A DNA stretch of 64,000 nt from Rhyacophila brunnea (taxonomy: Eukaryota; Arthropoda; Insecta; Trichoptera; Rhyacophilidae): positions 124,001 to 188,000 of the forward strand of contig JAGYXB010000803.1 of the NCBI GenBank assembly GCA_022495005.1. The letters are read 5' to 3'. The notes beneath the pieces are model-generated. The model searched no databases. It saw only the letters and a program-made list of their open reading frames with translations, and was not told the DNA's origin. Made by a program: the position numbers and the translations under genes. Shown one piece after another: positions 51,196 through 62,842 of this stretch. How positions within the stretch are numbered: the stretch's first letter is position 1; each line of letters opens with the position of its first letter.

Positions 51196-52417
51196 TACAT
51201 TTGTAGCACGTGGCTGAAAAAGGTCCAACATCGTTTATTCACCTTGGATATTACGAAACATTATATGGCATACATGGCATATATGGCATGTCAAACCGTT
51301 GACACACATCAAAATATATAAATACCTGAGTATTTGATAATTCGAACAGCTTTTACATAACTGAGGAAAATATTATGTATAATTATGTTTTTTCGGTCCT
51401 ACTACACGGAGTGGATGCGTGGATACCCACAAAAAATAGTCACAAAACTTAAAGCTTTCAAAAATGTGAGTGTACAGGCGCATGTTTTTTATCTGCAAAG
51501 TTGTCGAGGATGAAAAATACTCACAGAAGAAAACACTACAAAGTTGGTATACATTGGATGCATAATGCGGTATCCCGATAGATATTAACTTATATAATAT
51601 TTTATCATTCAAGGGATGTTTCCTGTAAGCATGGTCTTGGTTCAATAATCGAAAAAACTGATTATGACTCACTACCGTAAAGCAGTATGTCCATCGAATA
51701 TAAGCATTAAATAGGCAGGATTTGTTTGGATTCAGACATTCTGCATTTTTAGTTAAATGTTACTTCAACCATTGTTAGCTGTAATTATTGAAGAAAGTAT
51801 GTTAACAGGAGATGGCAACAAAATTATAATTGTTTCTTGGAATAGCGCAAGGAAAAATATTTGGAACAAAAAAATAAATAAGTAATTCTAGCAAATTCTT
51901 GCTTGTAAAAATACAAAGGATCTTTTGAAAAGAATTTCTGTTACGGTATTGTCATCATTATGTATTGTATTACTTACTTGTTTTATTTGGGGCAATTATT
52001 AATTTCGTTGGTAAGTAATAATGAAATATAATATTGACGACATATTATGACTCTGTGGTGGGCGGAGGCCTATTTGCTCCGCTCTGAAAGGAAAATAATA
52101 GTTTACCTAATGAAATCAACAGTACTTTTTAATAATTACATATTCATATAATAATATATAAATTAGTAATGTGTTACTTTATACATAAGTGATAAACGTG
52201 AAAATAGCGTTTGCGAAAAATAAAAAAAAACGATCTGAAAAGAGTGAACTAGGTATTTGTATTATAATTCTTTTTATTAAGTACCTACATTAATACAGAA
52301 ACCAAAAAGCGCATATCTTCCGGCCTCAGCCTCTTCTGCGATCTATAATAAAAAGTTTAAGTTGTGTCGCTACTTACTAAAAATTAGACAGTAAGTAGAT
52401 AGAAGACGTCTTGCAGT
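51196..52417. other. Sequence between the two direct repeats, no gene recognised
   Basis: AT-rich. The minus-strand frame 51672-51373 (99 codons) lacks recognised motifs. No retroviral pol or gag motif was seen. Confidence 0.4.
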
Positions 52418-52880
52418 GCTATTCTAATTAGTTATCACGGTAACACATTTCCGTTGTTTTAATTGATCCAAAATAACACGGATTTCACTCGGGGCGATTA
52501 CGTGTTCAAAGCGGTTATCTACAGTAATTGATAACACAGTAGGTATAAATAGGGCTAATACACACGGCTCTGAGTTTTACTTGATTCCAAATGTATCTGA
52601 TTATCATCAAGTACGGCGTCTTTAAATATATGCTGCGATATACCCAATGACACACTTGACGGCTCGCGGTAAATTTTCAAAATCCCTGCATTTTAATTCT
52701 TAATATTATGTAATAATTGTCGTACTCTAACTCGCTCAAAACCAGTTAAATAACACGGCCATGAGCGTTAAAGAAACATCACGCCTGATAGTTTACATCC
52801 CTGGATTAACTGTCTGAATACGATACAGCATATCTATAACTTTTAAAAATATCAATTTTGGAGTTGAATAGCCTTGCTGA
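52418..52880 (+). repeat. Diverged direct repeat, copy 2
   Basis: Partner of 50787-51195, about 1.6 kb apart, same orientation; contains extra inserted segments (around 52535-52560 and 52690-52745). Confidence 0.75.
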
Positions 52881-53094
52881 TTGATTCCTTTGCATGGGTA
52901 GGTACTTGTGTTAGTTTAAAGCAGGCTCGCATGACTTCGTAACTCTTGAAACATAGCCCCTTTTGCACAATAACGTTTTGTGATATTGAAATGGACGGTA
53001 AGAACATTCGTACCACGAGTTTTACTCATTTTCCACCATCTCTGAAATCGTAACTTTTGCGTAGCTCAGAGGAAATTTATCATAGGCTATCAAG

Positions 53095-53401
53095 GACTTG
53101 AGCTTGAAAGCATCTTGCCAAAATAAATCGACGTCTCTTTGTTTTCCTCCACCCCGGCGTGTCTCATTATTCATTTGAAACCTCGGTATACCGCCGTCCA
53201 CTCAGAAGATTATTAAAATTAGAAGACACCGGAATACCGGATCTCAAGTTGATTAGATCAAGCTCTTCTTGGCCACCGAATCAATACAAATAACATCGTC
53301 GTCGGAAAGTTGCCATTATTAGACCTCAGCCTGCCCATTCCAGAGCAAATTGGACAGCGTAACGTTCAACGTGCATTATCGTACAGTAACCAGCAAGGCG
53401 G
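53095..53401 (+). other. GC-richer exon-like block ending in a strong splice donor
   Basis: GC content is clearly higher than in the neighbourhood, and the block ends CAAGGCGGTAAGT, an excellent donor at 53402. All frames contain stops, so if transcribed it would be a noncoding first exon or lncRNA exon. No promoter or acceptor was established. Confidence 0.25.
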
Positions 53402-55611
53402 TAAGTACTTAAAAGCCACTCTCTCACCGCTATTCGTGTATGTCACAAATTCTGCACCAGTGCAACCATAAATTTTGCTCCCATTCGTGTAGAACTACTG
53501 TATAAAAGGCACTCAAAGTATAAACGTGTACTGAAATTATAACTTAAAGATACAGAACATTTTCTATCATAGCATCCAAAGAGCATTATACGACTTTTGC
53601 TTCCATTTTCACATAAAAGCTAATTGCGTTGAATTAATTATGTTTTGAAAGTTTACATTTGTTTGGTTGATTTTCACTGAGTATCAAAAAGCCACCAACT
53701 ATATACTTATTTCGATAGATTATGCTTTTGTATTGTTGCGGCAACGATTGGCTTACGCCACTATTATAACCCAATGCGAAATATTTGGAAAGATTCCAAT
53801 TTATTTTATGTAGTTAAGTGAATGCTATAAAGCGTTCGTTTTATTACATATTATAGCTTTCACGATTCTGTTTTCCATTTGCCAAGTGCCAGCTTATACT
53901 AAAATAGCGTCACCGAAACTACCCTAAGTATAAAAAATGTATAAGTACTTGAAGTCGGACCTATCTTCGGCTTAAGCTTTCAAACGAGCCTTTGTATCAC
54001 CAGATCTTTGGTCATTTAGTTTGGGAAATGTGTAGCTCTAGGTTTCTTTGAGGACTTGTTTTGGGAGTACTTATACATCTCACTTTATAACAACAATTCG
54101 TAACTGATTCATCCCCAAGATTTTGTTATGTTAACTGTCGTGAAAAGCTGAAATTAAAGTTTTTCGATATAAACACGAGTAATTCAATTAATAGTCCATA
54201 ATTGCAAAGGCGTAGGAAAGAGATAATATTATAATTTAAACTCGCACTGGAGGTGGAGGCGTAATATGTTGGGTTATGGGATTATAGTTATGAGAAAAAG
54301 CAAGTACTTTGCCTGCAATTCTAATGTTGACAATAATCTATTGACTAACAGATCCGCAAACTTTCGTGAAGTTCGTATAGTCATATTATAGTAGTCATGC
54401 ATTGATTTATAAAAAAATGAATTAAAATCATACAGAACTAAGTATGGCACTGCTTTATTTTTGATTTAATTATAGTAATTCCATTGTGTAATGAATTGAA
54501 AAACTTAAATATTAACAACGATATCAGCAGAAATATATAGATGTGATTTGATGTCACGTGGCGCATATTGAGGTGCTTATATAAAATGTTAATAATAATT
54601 ACCAAAGTGAGATCAAACTTTACTGAAGTGATTATAATATAGATGACCGAAATATAAAAAAATAAATATAAACAAGTTTTCAATAATTGTATGACAATAT
54701 GTCATATTAATTTGTTCAGATAAAGTATGTAGTAAGCAGGTAGATATAGTTTGAAAATGTGACGTATTAAAATGTGATAATTATCGTAAAATATTTTTTG
54801 GAAGGTGAATATCAAATAGTCGAGTTTTTTTATTTGCAAAATATTTTAATCTTCCATAAAAATGTGCTCTTCCGGATGTGAATACATCAAAGTCAAAGTG
54901 TGATCTAATCAATAAAACTGTGAAAAGCGTGTGTTTTTTAAAACTCGTAGCGTAATAATATAACCAGAAAACAGATAAATAATATAAATGGCACTACCTT
55001 CAGGGTGTGGTTGTAACAAAGTTTAATTTTTGAGTGTAGTTAAATATGGGAACTTAAACATATGTTAAAGAATACATTATTTTTAATAGTATAACAATGA
55101 ATGAGAAATTGACCATGTGGCATAATTTTAATTAATCGATTTATAGTGAACTGGTGTGTCACATGTTTCCGCAAACTTATCAATCATGAACGTAAAGCTT
55201 ATGTTCGAGACTTAAACCTTGTGAATGAAAGCGGGTGAAAATGCTTGGGTAAGCTCTGTAGTTTCAAAAAGTTTACGGCGGTTGGATCATTAAACGCCGA
55301 GACGTGCTCAACCCTGGGTTGAAGTGATCAGCATCACGAATATTGGATTCAGGGTTGACACAAATGTTTACATGAGAATTAATTATTTTTCAATTTCAAC
55401 TACCTAGACATACTTAAGTGCTCTAATACTAGTTTTCGTAGAATTGGATCAAGTAACTTTAAAACAGCCAAATTTATCAAAGCGAAGTTCAATTTTTTCA
55501 TCTTAAGGTATATATTTTGTCAATAGACCGAGGGTACTTAATAAAACGACCAATTATTTTTAAATGATAAATAAAATTACATATTTTTTAAATTTAGAAT
55601 TTCTGTTAGGT
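53402..55611. other. Intergenic, no gene seen
   Basis: AT-rich; a short block at 55260-55365 has repeated ACCCTGGGTT / AGGGTTGA motifs of unknown meaning. Confidence 0.4.
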
Positions 55612-55665
55612 AATATAAGCCCCACTCTGTGGAGGCCCGTATCCGTTTAAGATAAAAAATATATA
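55612..55665 (+). repeat. SINE 3' tail fragment
   Basis: TAAGCCCCACTCTGTGGAGG then CCCGTATCC matches the tail of the SINE at 61785-62008 (CACCCTGTGGAGGCCCATAG). Confidence 0.5.
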
Positions 55666-56283
55666 TTTTATTTACTGCATAATATGTTTACATTATGTTC
55701 ACTGAGAATTTCATTATGCAGAGAGGCACAAGTTGCGATTTTAATTGGAAGTAGGTTCACTTCACATTTAATTACTTTTTAATTACCACATTTAAATAAC
55801 ATGCTAATTATATCTAATCAGGACACAACAGCTGTGGCGTTCGCGCTGTAAGGATTTAACAAACAAAATGTATTACGTGGATCGCAGTCCGCCTAAGTAT
55901 TTAAACATTAAAAAAGCTCATACGGTTTTAAATATTAAGCTAATATAATATTTCATTCAATGTATAAAAAATAAGCTAAAAAGAACGGTATATTTCTTTT
56001 CGCCTCCAAAATTAACGACGGGATCAATTTACATATTATATTTTAAAGTAACTACAGAGGTTCCATTATTGACTACAAGAGAGTCAGGTAAAAAAAAACC
56101 CTTTTCTTGCACAATGCTCGTAATTAAAACGAAAGTAATCAAACGTAAATTTTTCATCTTGATTCCTAAGCGAGTTATATTATGGCTCTCCACAGAGTAT
56201 AGGTATATTAACCGATTATTTTTACGTGAAATTGTAGTTTATTCGATATTCAGACAACTCCATTACTCACTGAAAAAAAAATA
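55666..56283. other. Intergenic, no gene seen
   Basis: AT-rich; the frame 56069-56284 is Lys/Arg/Ile-rich and unrecognised. Confidence 0.4.
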
Positions 56284-56335
56284 GTTACCCGACCTGTGAT
56301 GACCACTTTACCAACTAGGCCGACGCGGGTGTTTT
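56284..56335 (-). repeat. tRNA-like SINE head
   Basis: On the minus strand CGGCCTAGTTGGTAAAGTGG resembles an A box and D arm, followed by ATCACAGGTCGGGTAAC as a degenerate B-box region. Confidence 0.4.
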
Positions 56336-57224
56336 AGAATTTTGGAGAGCTCACTTATCATACCTAATTAAAATCTACAACTATTTGTTTTTATTATAAA
56401 AGCTTTATCTGCAAAACAGTACGAGATTTAAAAATAGAAAAGCGGTTATGTATTGTAAAATTAATGTCCAACGATAATATTAGTATTAATCACTTGGTGA
56501 TTGGTTATTTTTTCACTATTTCTTTATTCATTCTTCAGAATATGTCAGTACTTTGTTATCTTAGTTGAATAAGATCACGAGGTACTAGGCACCATAAATA
56601 ACACCATTAAAATGGTGTAAAGTCACAACCCTAATCGCATAAAAATAGTGTTTTATCCAACACTTTATTGTTTGAGAAAAGGTTTGCTGGGAAGGTAAAC
56701 ACAAGTTGAAAGCACAATTGCCCGCCTCAAAGAGCAAATTTCTTGAAGAGATTTTTCGGAAAAACAAATCGGACGCATCAGTAAAAAATCATAGCTCAGA
56801 AAAGCCTCGCAATTATTTTTCCACTTGAAGATAATATTTCTATTTGTTCATGTTTATTATTTTCTTTTATGTAGTAACTTGACATCGCTCGATATTGAAA
56901 AAATAATAGTATTGTATATTATTGGTTGAGTTAAGGTTATATGTGGATATTTAGTAATAGGTATAATATTAATACTTTCGACCGAAGGTACTTGATGGAA
57001 TTTGAATTTAAATTCTAATGGATTCAAGCTCTGTACTATTCCATTTAAGACGTTTTTTGCGACCCGGGTTTCGCCTTTCGGCATCTTCAGGCGTCGTGTA
57101 CACTCACCAAAGGCAAATACACACTGACCAAACTGACACTGACGGTCGGAAGGTATAAGTTTGGTTTATGAATTAATTTAAAATTGTATTTTCGTGATTT
57201 TATCTGAGCACTAAATAAGTCAAA
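56336..57224. other. Intergenic, no gene seen
   Basis: AT-rich; short GC-rich patch at 57055-57150 without recognisable content. Confidence 0.4.
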
Positions 57225-57605
57225 TTCATCAAGTTCGAATCTTGGGTTTGGCAAGTACACAATATATTGTTTTTCAATGTGTGTATGAGTCAGAGTATGT
57301 ACCTAATAGGTTGAGCAAGTGGCTGACATCCATTTCTCGTAAAAATAAAATCTGTTAATACAAAGCGCCACTCTGCGGATGCTAGAAGAGAACCTCAACC
57401 TGGCTTGCCTGTTCTCCAAGTCGACCGGATTCCAGCGTCCTGGAAGACCACTAAATACTATCTATAGAGTACATACGACGGAGCTACGGGATGCTAGTTT
57501 GACTTGGGACGAAGCAAGAAGACTGGCGAGGGACAGGGATTCTTGGAGGCGCCGCTTGGTGTCTATATGCTCCAAATAAGAGGTGGATATGGCCGGAGAA
57601 GACTT
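57225..57605 (+). repeat. SINE joined to a LINE 3' tail
   Basis: 57235-57370 matches the SINE at 61830-61960 (T-arm-like GTTCGAATCTTGGGTTTGGC, AAGTACACA, GTATGAGTCAGAGTATG, GGCTGACATCCATTTCTC). The sequence then encodes a LINE-type C-terminal tail (57379-57579: FQRPGRPLNTIYR, LTWDEARRLARDRDSWRRRL). It closes with GGATATGGCCGG, the counterpart of the SINE end GGACATGGTCGG, and (ACTT)n. Confidence 0.65.
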
Positions 57606-57794
57606 ACTTACTTATGATTTATTCATATAATTGTCAATTACTGGTCAAAAATTAAATCACTCTTCAGATGATTTAAAAACGAATTTATAAAGAATGGATA
57701 TTTTGGAAAAAAACATAATTTCGAAAAACCTCAAAAGTATACATACTACTTTTAATACATCAATGGTACATACCAATAACCAATCATATAAAAA
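57606..57794. other. AT-rich spacer
   Basis: Nothing recognised. Confidence 0.4.
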
Positions 57795-57865
57795 AAGTTA
57801 GTCCGAATGAGACTAGAACTCACATTTTTTAATATCTGGGTGAGTGCTCGTATTAATCGTCATGT
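57795..57865 (-). repeat. tRNA-like SINE fragment, second family
   Basis: On the minus strand a T-arm-like GTGAGTTCTAGTCTCATTCG precedes GGAC; collinear with 35343-35405. Confidence 0.4.
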
Positions 57866-60800
57866 ATACATGTATGTATGTACATGTAATCGTAATTTTA
57901 ATCTACCTACTATCTATCTCTTCCATATTCCAAATTATTAAATAGGGATTGAGTGAATTGTTAACAACTAATCCATACGATAATTATCATACTTATCGTA
58001 AAATTTAACGAGGTTGTCGCGCGACATGTTGCCAATGTGGACCCTGCATTATTTCCACGCGTTTTTTTTTCGTTCATTCAAACATTTATTGCTTTGCAGC
58101 TAAACGACTGTTAGTTTTTTTTTTATTGTTGCAAACAAATATGTCAATTTGATATGAACGTTATACCTAAACCATATGATAAGTGTACCAGATTTTCAAA
58201 AGAAACCACATTACAGAGAAACTAATATAATCCATAACATATTTTTGTATTTAATCGTCTTAACATTAAACAGGTCATTCTCAAGTGATAGGAAAAATAC
58301 ATTCTTACAGCTATATATATTAACAATAATATAACTAATAGTAATTTATTGGAATCGTGATGAAAACTTATGTCTAAAAATACTCAATTAAATTTACCTT
58401 CCCTCACAAAATACATGTTTTGTTAGGAGATGAAATAGGGAACAGGCAGGGTAGGTTTGTTTGACTCCAATAATAAGAAGATTGGTGCGTGAATGAAATG
58501 AACCCTGGTTTTATTATCTCCTTCCAAATAAATATCAATTTAATTATTACAGATAAGTTTACCGATTATAATTTAGAAGAACGAAAGCAGTTTATGCGTT
58601 ATGAGAAATTGCTAAGTCGATCGGGCGAAGTGGAACGATAACCTTACGGTTAGATCTTTGATAACTGACTGACATTTGATGTCATGTAATTGAGTGTTTT
58701 ATACAGATTCAATACAATAGAAAATGCTGATCATTATTTGGATATTTTAATAATCATGCTTTGTTGTGCAATGCATAGCTTGTTTGTAAATTATAAATAA
58801 TTGATTTTAATTTTTAGGCAATTAAGCAGTTTTAATTATTAGGCACGATTGATTTTCATATAAACAATTTTATGCATATAATGTTGTTTTGTAATTTATA
58901 AATAATTGATTAAAATAAATATTTTGCTAAATTAGCTTTCTGTTAAAAATTGATTGATTCACATAAATCACTTGTTCCACTATTTCAACATTGCTATGTT
59001 GCAAGGTACATTGTAATTATAAATTAACTCGTGCAGATGGTAGGGTAATGACCCCTACACATGTATTACGAATATACATTAAATATTTCAGTAAAATTTG
59101 ATAAATTTAATCTAATTATTTTTTAATAAAAAATGCATTTATTAGAACTATTATAAACTTTATTTTCATGTATCTAATAAATAAATATTGTTATTATTAA
59201 TTATTATAAATAGCTGCTAAACATTTTGCAATGCTTTTAACGTATTTGTATTGGGCAATATAGATTGTCAACCACTCGGTAATGATGTCAAAAAAAGACC
59301 GAATCGTTTACAAATTTTAATGACTAAAGATGATGTATAGACAACTCAATCAACTCAGGGTTAATATTATTTTTAAACAGGTCAAACCCTTAGAGTGAAG
59401 ACGGATGGGAGAGAAAAATCTCGATAACCGTGTTTCGGCGGCCATTTTATGTTAATAATTCTGGAAGATCTCAACCGATTAGACATATAATGTTGTACCT
59501 ACTTATAATAAACAAATCAAATTAAAAAAAAAAAAAAAAGTTTCGCTAATTTCGCCCAGATCGCTGACAAACGTAGTTATACATCTCTAATCTTTCCGGC
59601 ATACTTTGATAGTGAACTGATGAAACTCAATAATTAAATATAGATTATAAATCCAAGTGACCCTTGTATCTGATACTTATATACACATATTCTATTACAT
59701 CTTTCTCAATAAAGATTTTTTTAATTTTGTTGTAGACATGAGCCAATTTCTCAAACTGAACATTGTAAAAGCTCAAAGCTTTTATCATTAATCAAATTAT
59801 ATAAATGCACGTCACTGTTTTAGACACAATGTTTCACTGCTAGCTATCAGGTCAAAGTTAAACCGAAACAAAACGCTAAATTGTAATACAAATTAAAATC
59901 CTTTTAATAAACATAAGTAGTCAAACAAAATGTATCGATATACTTTTTCTTGGTGAATGGAAAATGTCGACATTCAATATTTAAATTATGTTATGAAATT
60001 TTCCGTTCGGATTCCAGGTATCACTACTTTTTTGATTTTTTTTTGTTAATCTATACGTACACAAAAAAATGAGACGATTCGGCTACGTTGTTTGGATAAC
60101 GCCGACTGTACGTCAAGACAATTGTTTAATGGGACATTTGGACGAATGATACATGTGCGGCACACAGTTATCGTCGTTACGCCTTGATTGAATAAGTAGA
60201 CATGTTTAAAATCAAATCTATCTGTAACAAACCATGGTTTATGATTGTTCTTATTACTTACGCTATTACTTTGGCGTACTTTCACATTTTAATATTGTAT
60301 TGAACCACAGCGACCCTTCACCTAGTGTAAAATTATGGAGGTAGGCTGATAAGATTCAACATAATTAGTGCATGTCAGTCAAACGTATTTGTTTTCATTG
60401 ATCTAAGCCTACAATGTGTAGATAGTGTTTGTAAGTTTTTAAAATTCAATTAAACCTTGTGTAATCCAAGTCATAGTAGAAATTAGTCAAAATATATTCA
60501 TTTATCTACTTATAAAATATCCAAAATTATGCCATTAAAACATACATAATTTAAGATATTTTATAGATAGACGAATATTTTTTTTATTAATTATGGTTTG
60601 ATATAGGCAGGGGTTAATGAATTTTAAAAAACTAACCGAAATCATAATATTATGTAATATTTGCATTCGTAATTCAACGAAAACAAATACCTGAAAAAGT
60701 ATGAACTATGTATTTTTTATGGATCGTTCATAGTATGTATACCTAAACTATTATGCTTTGGTTAGGCAGGGTTTAATTGTTTTTTTTTAAATAACCAGCA

Positions 60801-61035
60801 CCATATTCTTAATATTCCGTATATATAATAATATAATAACCGTATTCTTAATTCAATGAACACTAATAAATATGGCTGCAAAAGTTTAACATTAACTATG
60901 TATGTCGAATCTTAACACCCTACCTCCATCCTTCGCCACTGATAACTATCCAAATTCCATACCAAACAGCATTGTAACATTAAATAACCTCAAACGTAAA
61001 ATAGTTCACCTGTGTCCAAAATACAAGTCGTATCA
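57866..61035. other. Long AT-rich stretch, no gene seen
   Basis: No coding frame, RNA or repeat pair recognised over about 3.2 kb; poly(A) run near 59525-59540. Confidence 0.45.
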
Positions 61036-61043
61036 CAATTTTC

Positions 61044-61242
61044 GGTACTGTTCGGTTATACGGAATACAGCGGAAAACGCATTTTGAAAATAGCCGATAA
61101 ACTGGATTATTTGTTAGTTTGGGTTAGTTTAGGTTAGGTTAGGTTAGGTTAGGTTTGGTAAGGTTAACCTAACAAATAATCCAGTTTATCCGCTATTTTC
61201 AAAATGCGTTTTCCGCTGTATTCCGTATAACCCAACAGTACC
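61044..61242. mobile_element. Palindromic foldback MITE with central (TTAGG)n, copy B
   Basis: 199 bp. The arms start GGTACTGTTCGGTTATACGG and are near-perfect inverted repeats. The centre carries about five intact TTAGG units plus degenerate ones (TTTGG, TAAGG), then TTAACCTAA. A perfect 8-bp duplication CAATTTTC flanks it (61036-61043, 61243-61250). The different target from copy A shows independent insertion. Confidence 0.9.
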
Positions 61243-61250
61243 CAATTTTC

Positions 61251-61780
61251 ATTTTAAGATAATAATTATCGAGTAATATTTCTATTTTATAAATTATTAT
61301 GAAAAATTAAGTACTTTCTTATTGTAGCATAAATATATCATTAAATTCCATTTACTTAAATACTTTGTAATATAATGAAATATTAATTCATCATCTATTC
61401 AGTTACCCTAACGACCATGCAATATCAATTTAGTATCGATAATGAGTGCCGTCAAAACTTTTTATTTGATAGGCTCACTTAATATTGCTATGAATATCGA
61501 ATGCTTATGAAGCGTAAAGCAATCAGAAATATTAAATGAACCGATATGATTTACGCGCCCCCTTGGAAAATTCAAATAATAACACGTAGACGTAATAACC
61601 TTTTCAACCCCCAAATTGTTAGATAATATTATGTTATTAAATCTACATTATGCTATAGACATGGGTACCAGTTTGGTGAATTAATGGAAATACTTATTAT
61701 TAATCTGGATAAAGTATAAATAGAAATTACGAAATGGAGACTATTGCAAAATCCATATAACTTGACTTTTATAATATCTC
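61251..61780. other. Intergenic, no gene seen
   Basis: AT-rich; nothing recognised. Confidence 0.45.
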
Positions 61781-61784
61781 CAGA

Positions 61785-62008
61785 GGCTTAAGCGCCGGCC
61801 TATAGCGTCAAGGGTCCCAGGTTCGAATCCTGGGTCTGGCAAGTACACATATTCATTTTCAATTTGTGTATGAGTCAGAGTATGGACCTGATACATTTAG
61901 CAAATGGCTGACATCCATTTCTCATAAAAACAAATTATGTTAACACAAACCTCCACCCTGTGGAGGCCCATAGCATCTTATTAGGATCGGACATGGTCGG
62001 AAAAAAAA
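61785..62008 (+). repeat. tRNA-derived SINE with A-tail
   Basis: The D-arm-like GGCTTAAGCGCCGGCC and B box GGTTCGAATCC form the head. A body (GTATGAGTCAGAGTATGGAC) and a tail (GACATGGTCGG then A8) follow. The duplication is not clear. Same family as 57225 and 62125. Confidence 0.7.
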
Positions 62009-62124
62009 GTTGAGACTTTCGATATGTGGCTGTATAGACGCATCTGTTCGCAAATATTGACATTCTCAATCGAATAGCGCCTGTACCTACACGTGCATGG
62101 ATTTACTGACACTCATAGTGTCAA

Positions 62125-62231
62125 TAGTAACGCTCGAGATGGTCGTGCGGCGCGTCGAGGGTCCTAGGATTGAATCCTGGATCTGGCAAGTACACATATT
62201 GTTTTTTAATTTGTGTATGAGCCAGAGTAAG
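62125..62231 (+). repeat. tRNA-derived SINE, 3'-truncated
   Basis: GGTCGTGCGGCGCGTCGAGG and a diverged B box GGATTGAATCCTGG are followed by the shared body GGCAAGTACACATATTG and GTATGAGCCAGAGTA; homology stops there. Confidence 0.6.
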
Positions 62232-62766
62232 AAACTTGAAATTCGATACTCAGATGCTAATACGGTGACATTAAATTTTATTAAAATTTGGGGGCGGTCC
62301 AGTAGCTGGTAAAATATTTAGATAGCAGCGGTGGAATGCTGAGATGAAATTTGAATAGAGAAGCTCTCGCATCTACATCCAACCGTCTTATAATAAGCCC
62401 AATGGTAATCCTCTAAAGCGCACAATTATTGCCCTTAAATGATTTTGTAAAAATTCATATTATTAACCATATTGTTTTTTCATAATATAATGTTCGTTTA
62501 AAAACATTGTAGCTCCAAATAAATACCCGATATAAATATGTGCTGAATAAATCCTTCTACTGTGCAAATGTGGATAAATCCAAAGAAATGAGAATGCTGT
62601 GCAGATCATTGTACGTAACACATTTCACCCTGGCACAGTTCCCCGTGAGCTTTCTTATCGGAAAGAGATGACCGTATACTATATTGTCTTCATTTTATTA
62701 GATTCAATATGAACGTTAATTCAATTGTCATAGCTGATTTTGGCAAAATTCATGAATTCAAGAATG
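62232..62766. other. Intergenic, no gene seen
   Basis: AT-rich; nothing recognised. Confidence 0.45.
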
Positions 62767-62770
62767 AAAA

Positions 62771-62842
62771 CCAAACCTAACCTACAAAATAATCCAGTAT
62801 GTTGGCTATTTTCAAAATTTGTTTGCTGCTGGCTTTCTGTAA
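62771..62842. mobile_element. Half copy of the palindromic (TTAGG)n MITE, copy C
   Basis: CCAAACCTAACCTACAAAAT then AATCCAGTATGTTGGCTATT, CAAAATTTGTTTGCTGCTGG follow the right arm of copies A and B from the centre outwards with scattered changes. The other arm and the terminus are missing. Confidence 0.7.

Noticed and set aside
50787..52880. Firm call of an LTR retrotransposon
   Set aside because: No TG..CA ends, primer-binding site, polypurine tract or pol motifs were seen between the direct repeats.
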